Assembly: GCA_017458745.1 (NCBI GenBank)
Contig: JAFTAB010000177.1
Coordinates: forward strand, 1 to 42,700
Source: Schwartzia sp. (in: firmicutes)
Lineage (GTDB): Bacteria; Bacillota; Negativicutes; Selenomonadales; Selenomonadaceae
Direction of reading: 5' to 3'
Length of the DNA: 42,700 nt
A model generated the notes under the pieces. The model searched no databases. It had not been told where the DNA came from and saw nothing but the letters and a program-made list of their open reading frames with translations. Below, in pieces: positions 30,842 through 39,188 of the stretch. The stretch's first letter is position 1, and each line of letters opens with the position of its first letter. The position numbers and the translations under genes were made by a program.

Positions 30842-31954
30842 ATGAAAAAAGTATTATCCCTTTTTCTCGCAGTTTTTTGTGTGCTGACATTCGATGGCGG
30901 AATAGTAAATGCTGAAGCATCAATGACGCGCATCAAGGACATCGCGAGGGTGCAAGGCGTCCGTTCAAACCAGTTGGTCGGATACGGCCTTGTTGTAGGC
31001 CTAAACGGCACGGGCGACTCCAATAAGACTATAGAGACGCTGCAATCGGTGGCCAACATGCTGCGTCAGTTTGGCGTTCTGATAAATCAGGACGATCTCA
31101 AGACAAAGAATGTGGCGGCTGTCATGGTCACCGCGACGCTTCCTCCATTCGTGCGCGAGGGAGACACAATAGACATCACTGTGTCGTCAATGGGAGATGC
31201 CAAGAGCATACAGGGCGGTGAGCTGGTTCAGACTCCGCTGCAGGCCGGAAACGGGGAGGTTTATGCCGTGGCTCAGGGCGCGGTCTCGACGGGCGGATTT
31301 ATGGCCGGCAACGGAGGCAACACGCGTCAGAAGAATTTCCCGACAGTCGGAACTACTCCCAATGGCGCCATTGTGGAGCGAACGGTCGAGGATGACATAG
31401 GTGCCAACGGCAATATGTCTCTTTCGCTGATGAGCCCGGATTTCACGACGGCATCGCGTATCGTCGATGTGATAAATCTGCGCTTTGGTCCGGTTGCCCG
31501 TGCCGCAAATGCCGGGAGAATAGACATATCTATTCCGTCATATTACCGCGGCAATGTGGTCGGTTTTGTGGCCGGCCTTGAGGAGCTGTCTATCATGCCG
31601 GACAATATCGCAAAGGTAGTGGTGAGCGAGCGCACGGGGACCATAGTCATGGGCGGCGATGTGTCTGTGGATGAGGTCGCCATTACTCAGGGAGGTCTTT
31701 CCATAAGCGTAGAGGAGGACACGGAGACGGATCAGCCTGCGCCGTTCAGCTATGGCAGCACGGTCGTATCAAAGCAATCCGATGTCGAGGTGAATGAGGC
31801 TCCGGCTAGCTCCATAATTCTCCCCGCGACGGCAAATGTCAGCGACGTAGTGGGAGCATTGAACGCGGTCGGAGCGACGCCGAGGGATATAATTTCGATT
31901 CTTCAGGCGATAAAGGCATCCGGAGCGCTCCACGCGGAGCTTCAGATTATATGA
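30842..31954 (+). CDS. flgI: flagellar P-ring protein FlgI
   Basis: A 370-residue periplasmic ring protein with a signal peptide (VLSLFLAVFCVLTFDGGIVNA). Typical sequence runs throughout: RIKDIARVQGVRSNQLVGYGLVVGLNGTGDSN, NVAAVMVTATLPPFVREGDTIDITVSSMGDAKS, RTGTIVMGGDVSVDEVAITQGGLSISV and VVGALNAVGATPRDIISILQAIKASGALHAELQII. Length matches the family. It lies 45 bp behind flgH and 13 bp before the flgJ-type gene. Confidence 0.96.
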   Translation: MKKVLSLFLAVFCVLTFDGGIVNAEASMTRIKDIARVQGVRSNQLVGYGLVVGLNGTGDSNKTIETLQSVANMLRQFGVLINQDDLKTKNVAAVMVTATLPPFVREGDTIDITVSSMGDAKSIQGGELVQTPLQAGNGEVYAVAQGAVSTGGFMAGNGGNTRQKNFPTVGTTPNGAIVERTVEDDIGANGNMSLSLMSPDFTTASRIVDVINLRFGPVARAANAGRIDISIPSYYRGNVVGFVAGLEELSIMPDNIAKVVVSERTGTIVMGGDVSVDEVAITQGGLSISVEEDTETDQPAPFSYGSTVVSKQSDVEVNEAPASSIILPATANVSDVVGALNAVGATPRDIISILQAIKASGALHAELQII

Positions 31955-31967
31955 TGAGGTGATACAT

Positions 31968-32405
31968 ATGATTGACGCGCTGAATGGCATTGACAGACTT
32001 TCATCCATGGCCGACAACAACAGGGCGAATCTCAATATAGCCAAGGCGCGTGCCGAGGCGGCGGAATTTGACCGCGTGCTTCATGAGGTGCAGCGCAGGG
32101 CAGAAGAAAAAAAGACCGGGGAAAACGAAATCGATCCCAAGAAGGATAGAGAACTGCGTGATGCGTGCGAGGGGTTTGAGGCGATGTTCCTCACGCTGAT
32201 GTATAAGGAAATGAGAAAGACGGTTCCCGAGAATAAGTTGTTCGGTCAGAGCCACGGCGAGAAAATTTGGCATTCCATGCTTGACGAGGCGATGATGGAT
32301 GACGCGGCAAAATCCGGAGGGGTCGGCCTTGCCGATATGCTCTACGAACAGCTGTCCCCGCAGGTGCTTGGAACCGATGGCACAAAGATACAAAAAATGA
32401 AGTGA
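31968..32405 (+). CDS. flgJ: FlgJ-type rod-binding protein without muramidase domain
   Basis: A 145-residue protein equal to the N-terminal rod-capping half of FlgJ. The key block is LRDACEGFEAMFLTLMYKEMRKTVPENKLFGQSHGEKIWHSMLDEAMMDDAAKSGGVGLADMLYEQL. The C-terminal glucosaminidase domain found in enterobacterial FlgJ is absent, as in many other phyla, so another enzyme must open the cell wall for the rod. GAGGTG precedes ATG 31968 by 6 nt. Last gene of the flagellar run. Confidence 0.9.
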   Translation: MIDALNGIDRLSSMADNNRANLNIAKARAEAAEFDRVLHEVQRRAEEKKTGENEIDPKKDRELRDACEGFEAMFLTLMYKEMRKTVPENKLFGQSHGEKIWHSMLDEAMMDDAAKSGGVGLADMLYEQLSPQVLGTDGTKIQKMK

Positions 32406-32413
32406 TGATATTG

Positions 32414-32446
32414 AAAAAACGCTGAGATAATCGGCGTTTTTTATTT
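32414..32446 (+). terminator. terminator of the flagellar operon
   Basis: AAAAAACGCTGA (32414-32425) pairs with TCGGCGTTTTTT (32431-32442, one G-T pair) around a 5-nt loop. Confidence 0.85.
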
Positions 32447-32471
32447 TTGTCATAAATTTTTGAGAAACGGT

Positions 32472-32480
32472 TGATATAAT
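32472..32480 (+). promoter_or_regulatory. extended -10 promoter of the glycosidase gene
   Basis: TGA-TATAAT (32472-32480), an extended -10; no clear -35. Confidence 0.5.
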
Positions 32481-32523
32481 CACGCATCATCATTCTATCT
32501 TTTTTTGAGAAGGGGTTTAATCA

Positions 32524-34002
32524 GTGGATTCATTCATGCGCAGGTTTTCTTCCCGGGCGGCAGTTTTGCTGGCCGTATTTATTTTTGTCATTTCGCAGTT
32601 CTCCGTAACGGGGGCTGCTCGCCGTGCGCCGTCGGACAATCGCGCGGCGCAGACGCAGAATGCGGATAGGAGCAATAAGCAATCTTCATCGGCGACGCTC
32701 AGCGCGATTCGATTTGGCAGCAACGATGAACGTGACCGTATTGTTTTTGATTTGTCAGCTATTCCGAAGTATGATGTCAATTCTTTGAACGGCGGCAAGC
32801 GAATAGTGCTCACCATGCGGGGGCTCAAGGACAAATCAAAAACGAAGCCGACTATAAAGAGCGACATGGTAAAAAGAGCTGCGTTTCAGACGCTCGACGA
32901 TGGGCTGCGAATCACGATTGATTTAGCCGAGCCTCTCGGATATGAGGTCAAGACGCTAAAGAATCCTAACCGGCTCTTTATAAATTTTTCTAAAGTGTAT
33001 GAGCATGAGTATCGCTCGGACAAGGCGGAAGGCCTCACGTTTATTGATTACGTGCGTCGGGACAAGCGCGGCAGGTTTAATGCGTACCTTCTCGACGTTG
33101 ACATGAGTAAATATCGCCTTGAGCCGATACTGGCGAATGGCGTGGTGCAGGGGCGAGAGACGGTGAGCGAGATGAGCGACGACATGAATGCCGTTGCAGC
33201 CATCAATGCGACGTATTTTGAGCGCAACGGGGAAATCATCGGGCTGCTCAGGATGAATGACACGATTGTCGGCACCACTTATTTCACTCGCTCGTCGCTC
33301 GGCATAAAGAAAAATGGCAATGCCATCATAGAGCCGGCGAGCTACACGGGGCTGGTGACCATCGGCAAAGCGTCGCACTATGTGGCGGGAGTCAATGTGG
33401 AGCGAGGCGAGGACAGTCTCGTAATATATAATAGCTACTATGGCACCACGACAGGCACAAATAAATATGGTCGAGAGTTTACCGTGCGCAACGGAAAGGT
33501 GACGAATATACAGCAGGCTGACTCGGCAATCCCCGAGGACGGATATGTTATATCGGTTCATGGCAAGGCGAGGAATGATTTCGTGCGCGTGCGCGTCGGG
33601 GACAAGGTGACTTTTGTCGAGGACATCGGCAAGAAGCTGAAAAATGTGCCCGACATCATAGGCGCTGGCCCAACGCTCGTGAAAAACGGCAAGGTGGATG
33701 TGACCGCAGCCAAAGAAGAATTTCCCGATGACATTGCGGTTGGTCGTGCGCCGCGCACCGGGGTCGCCATACTCCCGAATAATCACATGATGCTCGCGGT
33801 GGTCGATGGCCGTCAGGCTCACAGCATAGGAGCGACACTCACTGAGTTCGCGGAGCTTCTCATAAAGTATGGCGCACGCGACGCGATAAATTTTGACGGC
33901 GGCGGCTCATCCGAGATGGTAATAGGCGGCGAGATAGTGAACAGTCCGTCTGATGGTCAGGAAAGACCGGTGGGAAGCGCGCTCGGTGTATTCAAAAGAT
34001 AA
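32524..34002 (+). CDS. exported AMIN/phosphodiester glycosidase (NAGPA) domain protein
   Basis: A 492-residue protein with a signal peptide (AAVLLAVFIFVISQFSVTGA). The N-terminal part (about 58-165) looks like an AMIN domain, which binds the cell wall: SAIRFGSNDERDRIVFDLSAIPKYDV and GLRITIDLAEPLGYEVKTLKNPNRLFINFSK. A phosphodiester glycosidase domain follows, with AAINATYFERNGEIIGLLRMND, GRAPRTGVAILPNNHMMLAVVDGR and the catalytic-type block YGARDAINFDGGGSSEMVIGG. It probably trims a phosphodiester-linked sugar on envelope polymers. The start is GTG 32524 with GAAGGGG 8 nt upstream. Its stop codon touches repeat copy 6. Confidence 0.88.
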   Translation: MDSFMRRFSSRAAVLLAVFIFVISQFSVTGAARRAPSDNRAAQTQNADRSNKQSSSATLSAIRFGSNDERDRIVFDLSAIPKYDVNSLNGGKRIVLTMRGLKDKSKTKPTIKSDMVKRAAFQTLDDGLRITIDLAEPLGYEVKTLKNPNRLFINFSKVYEHEYRSDKAEGLTFIDYVRRDKRGRFNAYLLDVDMSKYRLEPILANGVVQGRETVSEMSDDMNAVAAINATYFERNGEIIGLLRMNDTIVGTTYFTRSSLGIKKNGNAIIEPASYTGLVTIGKASHYVAGVNVERGEDSLVIYNSYYGTTTGTNKYGREFTVRNGKVTNIQQADSAIPEDGYVISVHGKARNDFVRVRVGDKVTFVEDIGKKLKNVPDIIGAGPTLVKNGKVDVTAAKEEFPDDIAVGRAPRTGVAILPNNHMMLAVVDGRQAHSIGATLTEFAELLIKYGARDAINFDGGGSSEMVIGGEIVNSPSDGQERPVGSALGVFKR

Positions 34003-34114
34003 AATGAGACTTATTCAGTGGGAGTTTTAGCGCCCATTAGCATCGGATAAAATGAGACCGGATGCAGAGGGAGCTTTAGACTCCCTCTGTATTTATCCGT
34101 TGGCATCGGATAAA
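33999..34114 (-). repeat. hairpin repeat, copy 6, two short tandem units
   Basis: ATAAAATGAGACTTATTCAG begins at 33999 and includes the TAA stop of the preceding gene. The left end is joined directly to the right end, AGCGCCCATTAGCATCGGAT. A second, diverged unit follows (AAAATGAGACCGGATGCAGA up to TTGGCATCGGATAAAT) with a GCAGAGGGAG/CTCCCTCTGT hairpin (34064-34090). The repeat fills the gap before the next promoter. Confidence 0.78.
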
Positions 34115-34118
34115 TATC

Positions 34119-34148
34119 TTGATATTGGAAGTGTTTTGTCTGTATAAT
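34119..34148 (+). promoter_or_regulatory. promoter of the small barrel-sandwich protein gene
   Basis: TTGATA (34119-34124), an 18-nt spacer and TATAAT (34143-34148). Confidence 0.75.
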
Positions 34149-34163
34149 AGGGGGTAAATATTT

Positions 34164-34457
34164 GTGAGAAAATATATTGCCGCCGGTTTTTTGATTATTG
34201 TATTTGCGGCAGCGGCGCTGTTGTCGCGCTATGTGCTGATAAGGCAGGACGCGGTGATGGGCGGCAGGGTGACATGGGTGATTGAGCTCGGCGAGAATGT
34301 GAACGAGGGGGACGCGATTTTGAAGGTCGCGGCACTCTCGGGCGGCGATGTCGTCGCATCGCGTGCCACGGCCGCGGGCACCGTGGAGGAAGTCAATGTC
34401 AAGGTCGGCGATAATATAAAGTCGGGGACAATGATTTTGAGGCTAAAGAAACGCTAG
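34164..34457 (+). CDS. small membrane-anchored biotinyl/lipoyl-like domain protein
   Basis: A 97-residue protein with one N-terminal membrane helix (YIAAGFLIIVFAAAALLSRYVL). The rest resembles a barrel-sandwich hybrid domain: GRVTWVIELGENVNEGDAILKVAALSGGDVVASRATAAGTVEEVNVKVGDNIKSGTMILRL, with the two symmetrical G-x-N/D-V-x-x-G turns. The lysine hairpin of true biotin or lipoyl carriers (MKM, DKA) is replaced by SRATAAG, so it is unlikely to be modified. It is more like the adaptor domain of HlyD-type proteins. Start is GTG 34164 with GGGGG upstream. It probably precedes the S55 gene in one transcript. Role unknown. Confidence 0.75.
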   Translation: MRKYIAAGFLIIVFAAAALLSRYVLIRQDAVMGGRVTWVIELGENVNEGDAILKVAALSGGDVVASRATAAGTVEEVNVKVGDNIKSGTMILRLKKR

Positions 34458-34528
34458 GGAACCTTAATGATGTTTTTGAAATTATAATGATAATTTTTAA
34501 TATTAAATGAAATAATGAGGTGACTCTT

Positions 34529-36652
34529 TTGAAAAAATATACAGGACGTATTAAGAAAATGGTCGCAGCGGTGCTGGCATCTGCTTCATTTGCCTTTGCC
34601 GCTCCCGCTATGGCTGTGCCGGATATAATGCCGCTCGCTGATGTCTCGGAGGGAATGACGGGGACACTCTACACCGTCGTCAACAGCACGGGAGCCATAG
34701 AGAGCTTTGACGCTGAGGTGGTCGGCGTGATGCGCGGCGGCAATGGGGCCATGCCGTATATCATAGCCCGCAGCGAGGGCGCTTTTGCCGACACGGACGG
34801 CGGCCTGATGCAGGGAATGAGCGGCAGCCCCGTGTATATTGACGGGCTTCTCATCGGGGCCGCATCGGCAACGCTGGAGAAAATGGACCCGCACACGTTC
34901 CTGATTACTCCCATTGAGGAGATGCTCGCGATATGGGATTTGCCCGATTACAAGAATCAGATGAAGCCAAAGCCGATTGACCTGAAGCAGGACAAGAAAG
35001 AGGAGGACAAGAACGCCGAGGAAGCGAAAGAAGATTCCGGGAATGGCGATAATGCTTCCGATAAAGCCGATAACGAAAAGGATACTGACAAAGACAAAGA
35101 TAAAGATAAGCCAAATGAAGAGCCGGAGAAGGTTGCCGATGATGCAGCGGGAGACAAGGGCAAGGGCGACAAAGCCGGCGATGCCGCTGATGATAATAAG
35201 CGGGACAACGGCGGCGAGGAAAAGGATAAGTCGGGTGAGCGTGATAAAAAGGATGAGATAAAGGAAGATAAAAAAGAAACAAAGGAAGATGGGAAAAAGA
35301 CGTTCCCGTCTGTGGGCAAGGAGCCGGAGTACAAGGCTACATTTTACGCCTCGGGATTCGGGGACAGGGGATTCGCGGAACTCCAGAAGAAGCTGAATCC
35401 CATGGGCTATCGGGCACTCCCCTATGGCGGAATTGATTATGATTACAACCAAACGGAGTACAACGCGGAGCTTTCCCCCGGCGATGCGGTCGGAGCGGCG
35501 CTTGTTTATGGCGACTTTTCGTTTGTTGCGACCGGCACGGTGACGGCTGTCGATGAGGGCCGCATACTTGCATTTGGCCATCCGTTCCTTCATCGCGGCA
35601 ATGTCAATTATTTCATGACGGACGCGACAATACTCGGCATGGTAAATGGCGTGAGCGATGGTCTGAAATTCGCGAACACGGGCAAGGTCATCGGTCGCAT
35701 CAATCAGGACAGGAGCGCAGGAATCGGCGGCGAGATAGGCGTTTTCCCCATGGTCGTGCCGCTCAGGATGAATGTCAAGGACGCGACTTTGGGGCGTGAT
35801 AATTCGTACTCCGCGATGATGGCGTATGACGAGGATTTCTTGCCGATACTGGCGCCTGTCATCTCGTACGCGGCGCTCGGTCGCACTTCCGACACGGCGG
35901 CGGGAAGCACGGTGAAGGTTCATTTCGTTGTCCGCACCAACGCGACTGAAAAAGGCACTGTTGAGCGCACGAATCTTTTTTATTCGCCGGCGGACACGGG
36001 GCAGTTTGCTTTCAATGACATGAACAGGGTATTGAGCATCATAACTTCTGACACGGAGCGCGAGGCGGACATATATGATGTGAGCATAGATATTACATCC
36101 GAGCTTGAGAGGAAGACGGCGTCGCTCATATCCGCTATTCCCGACAAGCCTGAGGTCCAGCCGGGGGACACGGTCAATTTCACTGTGACGCTGAAACCGT
36201 ACCGCGCGGAGAAAGTGAAGCTCACGGTGCCGTATGTGGTACCGAAGACGCAGAGAACAGGCACGATGAACCTCGATATACATGGCGGCGGTCTCGTCTC
36301 GATAGAGCAGCTGCTCGCAGCGGCTGATGCCGCGGCGGGCGTTGACGCATCAGCGACGGAGGACAAGACCAAGACGACGGAGAGCAAGCTGCTGGAGATT
36401 GAGAAGGAGCCGGCGAATAATGATATTGTTATTGAGCCGGGAGCGGGCCCCGTCATGACGGAGGCGGAGCAGAAAAAAGCTGTCAGGGACGCTGTCAAAG
36501 CGCAGGACAGGGCGGCAGATGAAGCGCAGGATCATGTCTTTTTGCCTTCTTTCAACAAGAAAGAGCCGCCGTCGCCGCGCAAAACTTTCACGACCGATTA
36601 TGTGATTGACAATGTGATTCATGCAACGCTCCATATAAAGGATAAAGAATAA
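34529..36652 (+). CDS. exported SpoIVB peptidase S55-like protein with charged insert
   Basis: A 707-residue protein with a signal peptide (KKMVAAVLASASFAFAAPAMA). IMPLADVSEGMTGTLYTVV begins the S55-type region and LMQGMSGSPVYIDGLLIGAA (around S98/S100) is the Ser motif. Residues about 145-263 form a Lys/Asp/Glu-rich low-complexity insert. The domain then resumes, with LAFGHPFLHRGNVNYFMTDATI giving the His (H351). A C-terminal Ig-like part (VQPGDTVNFTVTLKPYRAEKVKLTVPYVVPKT) follows. SpoIVB itself is a sporulation protease with His before Ser; here the order is reversed. The TTG at 34529 is 6 nt behind GAGGTG; GTG 34520 overlaps that site. Function outside sporulation is unknown. Confidence 0.8.
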   Translation: MKKYTGRIKKMVAAVLASASFAFAAPAMAVPDIMPLADVSEGMTGTLYTVVNSTGAIESFDAEVVGVMRGGNGAMPYIIARSEGAFADTDGGLMQGMSGSPVYIDGLLIGAASATLEKMDPHTFLITPIEEMLAIWDLPDYKNQMKPKPIDLKQDKKEEDKNAEEAKEDSGNGDNASDKADNEKDTDKDKDKDKPNEEPEKVADDAAGDKGKGDKAGDAADDNKRDNGGEEKDKSGERDKKDEIKEDKKETKEDGKKTFPSVGKEPEYKATFYASGFGDRGFAELQKKLNPMGYRALPYGGIDYDYNQTEYNAELSPGDAVGAALVYGDFSFVATGTVTAVDEGRILAFGHPFLHRGNVNYFMTDATILGMVNGVSDGLKFANTGKVIGRINQDRSAGIGGEIGVFPMVVPLRMNVKDATLGRDNSYSAMMAYDEDFLPILAPVISYAALGRTSDTAAGSTVKVHFVVRTNATEKGTVERTNLFYSPADTGQFAFNDMNRVLSIITSDTEREADIYDVSIDITSELERKTASLISAIPDKPEVQPGDTVNFTVTLKPYRAEKVKLTVPYVVPKTQRTGTMNLDIHGGGLVSIEQLLAAADAAAGVDASATEDKTKTTESKLLEIEKEPANNDIVIEPGAGPVMTEAEQKKAVRDAVKAQDRAADEAQDHVFLPSFNKKEPPSPRKTFTTDYVIDNVIHATLHIKDKE

Positions 36653-36701
36653 GGGATAAGGAATAAATCTGACAATAAAAATCATGCGGGAGGCGCATCA
36701 A

Positions 36702-37949
36702 ATGCCCACAAAATTTCCAATATCAAAGTCGCGTCTGGAGGAAATCATTCGCGAGTATCCGACGCCATTTCACATATACGACGAGGCGGCCATACGCTCT
36801 AACCTTCGCAGGCTCTTCAAGGCGTTTTCATGGGCTCCCGACTTTCGCGAGCATTTTGCGGTGAAGGCGACGCCGAACCCATATATTCTTGAGATAATGC
36901 GAGAGGAGGGGGCGGGCGCTGACTGCTCGTCTCTCGCGGAGCTGTGCCTTGCCGAGATGGCGGGCATAAAAGGCGAGAAGATAATGCTCACCTCAAATGA
37001 CACTCCCGCCGATGAGTTTCAGAAAGCGCGCGAGCTCGGCGCAATAATAAATCTCGATGACATTTCTCACATTGATTATCTTGAGAAAAATGCGTCGTTC
37101 CCCGATTGCCTGTCGTTTCGCTATAATCCCGGGGCGGGCGTCGCGGGCAATGATATAATCGGAAAGCCGGAGGAGGCAAAATATGGCCTGATGCACGGTC
37201 AGCTCCTCCAGGCTTACAAGATAGCGCGTGAGAAGGGCGTGAAACGCTTCGGCCTTCACTGCATGGTTATTTCAAATGAGCTTCATGCGGAATCTTTTAT
37301 AAACACGGCGCGCCTGATGTTCAACACGGCTGTCGAGATTTACGAGAAGCTCGGCATTCGTCTTGAGTTTGTCAATCTCGGCGGCGGCATCGGCATACCG
37401 TATCATCCCGAGGAAAAACCCGTGGATCTCGAATTTGTCGGCGAGGGAATAAAAAAGGTATATGATGAGATTATAGTGCCGGCGGGGCTCGACGGGCTGG
37501 CTATCGCGATGGAGTCCGGGCGTGCCGTCACGGGGCCGTATGGATATCTTGTCGCGACGGTGCTCCATGAGAAAAAAACCTACAAGGATTACATAGGCCT
37601 TGATGCCTGCATGGCCAATCTGATGCGCCCTGCCATGTACGGCGCGTATCATCACATAACGGTGGTCGGAAAGGAAAACGACACGTGCGATCATGTTTAT
37701 GATGTGACGGGCTCGCTATGCGAGAATAATGACAAATTCGCGATTGACAGGTGGCTGCCGGAGATAAGCATAGGGGATCGGCTGGTAATCTATGACGCGG
37801 GCGCGCATGGCCATGCCATGGGCTTTAATTATAACGGGAAGCTGAGGAGCGCGGAGCTGCTGCTGAAAGAGGATGGCAGCGTGAAGATGATTCGCCGGGC
37901 GGAGACGCTCGATGATTATTTTGCAACGCTGGATTTCAAAAAAGTCTAA
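36702..37949 (+). CDS. lysA: diaminopimelate decarboxylase
   Basis: A 415-residue PLP enzyme of the fold-III (alanine racemase-like) decarboxylases. The PLP lysine is K55 in EHFAVKATPNPYIL. LEFVNLGGGIGIPYHPEE is the phosphate-binding glycine loop, AMESGRAVTGPYGYLV follows, and VTGSLCENNDKFAIDR has the Cys of the dimer active site. GAHGHAMGFNYNGKLRSAE is at the C terminus. It makes L-lysine from meso-diaminopimelate. Selenomonas-type bacteria also decarboxylate lysine/ornithine with a related enzyme for cadaverine in their cell wall, but sequence blocks and length here favour LysA. ATG 36702 is 8 nt behind GGGAGG. Confidence 0.85.
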   Translation: MPTKFPISKSRLEEIIREYPTPFHIYDEAAIRSNLRRLFKAFSWAPDFREHFAVKATPNPYILEIMREEGAGADCSSLAELCLAEMAGIKGEKIMLTSNDTPADEFQKARELGAIINLDDISHIDYLEKNASFPDCLSFRYNPGAGVAGNDIIGKPEEAKYGLMHGQLLQAYKIAREKGVKRFGLHCMVISNELHAESFINTARLMFNTAVEIYEKLGIRLEFVNLGGGIGIPYHPEEKPVDLEFVGEGIKKVYDEIIVPAGLDGLAIAMESGRAVTGPYGYLVATVLHEKKTYKDYIGLDACMANLMRPAMYGAYHHITVVGKENDTCDHVYDVTGSLCENNDKFAIDRWLPEISIGDRLVIYDAGAHGHAMGFNYNGKLRSAELLLKEDGSVKMIRRAETLDDYFATLDFKKV

Positions 37950-37969
37950 GGTAAGGACGGCTTATTGTC

Positions 37970-39187
37970 ATGGCTAAATTCCCTATAGAATATTTTTTTG
38001 CAACGAATTTCAAGGAATTTGACCCTAAGGGGATGCTTGAGGAGGCTGCAATGACAGGTCTCGCGATAGGCCCTGTCAGAGGCGAGACGAAAATATATGG
38101 GGTAAAGCTGGATTTCAACAACGGGGTGCGCGTCGAGGTGCCCAAGGGCAATTTCAGGCTTCGCATCTCGGACGATGACACGGGCGATGTCTTTTATGAC
38201 AGCGAAGTGTCGGAAAAAATAGTCGTTTCCTACGAGAAATACTTTGTACGATGGAAGATTGAGCTTTATAAAAAGCGCAAGCCGGTATTGGTTCATGTGT
38301 TTGACCCAACAAAGAGGCGAGTGCATTTTGTCTTCACGAGCATGGCTTTGGGCGATACGCTCGTGTTTCTGCCGTATGTCAGAGAGTTTCAAAAAATTTA
38401 TGACTGCCCTGTTTCTTACTATGTGCCTGAGCACTTGCGGGAGCTTTGCCATGAATTTTATCCCGATATTGAGATTCGTGAGGAGCTTTGCCCAGACACA
38501 TACGCGACATTTTATTTCAGCGCGGGCATAGAGCACCCGGGGAGGCTCCCGATTGACAGGCGCATCATGCCGATGGAGGATTTCGGGCGCGTCATTCTTC
38601 GCCTCGCGCATAGGCCTGGCAGGCTCATGTGGCGTGAAAATGAGCGAGTGATAAAGGAGCCGTATGTCTGCATAGCGGTGCAGGCCTCGATGCTCGAAAA
38701 ATGCTGGCTGCATGACGGCGGATGGGATGAGGTGGTGGCGCATCTAAAGGGGATGGGCTATCGCGTGATATGCATAGACCAGCATAGAGTCCGTGAAAAC
38801 GGCGGGCTGAGGGCTGCAATGCCCGAGGGCGCGGAGGACATGACGGGGGACAGGCCTCTGGTTGAGCGTGCCGATATGTTGTCCCATGCTGATTTTTTTA
38901 TAGGGCTGCCGAGCGGACTGGCGTGGCTCGCTGACGCAGTGCGCTGCCCGGTGGTGCTGATCGGCGGATTTTCATATTTCTGGTATGAGTTTGCGACGCC
39001 TTATCGGGTGTATAATCGTCTGGCGTGCACGGGCTGCTTCAATGACACGCGGTGCGACTATCAGCGCGGCAGTTGCCCGCGCCACGGCAAGGACAGCGAG
39101 CACTATCTGGAATGCTCTTATCTGATCACGCCGTTCATGGTGAATGAGGCGATAGACAGGCTGATCCATGACAGGAAGATGGGGTGA
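37970..39187 (+). CDS. autotransporter strand-loop-strand O-heptosyltransferase
   Basis: A 405-residue GT9-like glycosyltransferase of the bacterial autotransporter heptosyltransferase (TibC/Aah) group. HFVFTSMALGDTLVFLPYVREFQKIY is the first Rossmann half. In the second half FIGLPSGLAWLADAVRCPVVLIGGFS resembles the ADP-heptose-binding region of LPS heptosyltransferases. Near the C terminus CTGCFNDTRCDYQRGSC gives the Cys set that binds iron in the TibC group. The family adds heptose to Ser on autotransporter passenger domains. The N-terminal beta-rich domain (1-125) fits too. No autotransporter is in the window. RBS is AAGG. Confidence 0.85.
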   Translation: MAKFPIEYFFATNFKEFDPKGMLEEAAMTGLAIGPVRGETKIYGVKLDFNNGVRVEVPKGNFRLRISDDDTGDVFYDSEVSEKIVVSYEKYFVRWKIELYKKRKPVLVHVFDPTKRRVHFVFTSMALGDTLVFLPYVREFQKIYDCPVSYYVPEHLRELCHEFYPDIEIREELCPDTYATFYFSAGIEHPGRLPIDRRIMPMEDFGRVILRLAHRPGRLMWRENERVIKEPYVCIAVQASMLEKCWLHDGGWDEVVAHLKGMGYRVICIDQHRVRENGGLRAAMPEGAEDMTGDRPLVERADMLSHADFFIGLPSGLAWLADAVRCPVVLIGGFSYFWYEFATPYRVYNRLACTGCFNDTRCDYQRGSCPRHGKDSEHYLECSYLITPFMVNEAIDRLIHDRKMG

Positions 39188-39188
39188 T

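Noticed and set aside
34164-34457. Lipoyl carrier partner for the sirtuin system
   Set aside because: The modification lysine is missing and the protein is membrane-anchored, so it is not a GcvH-like carrier.
34586-36283. 565-codon open frame on the minus strand
   Set aside because: It lies opposite the S55-like gene, has no ribosome binding site and its translation is low-complexity. It is a by-product of codon bias in the real gene.
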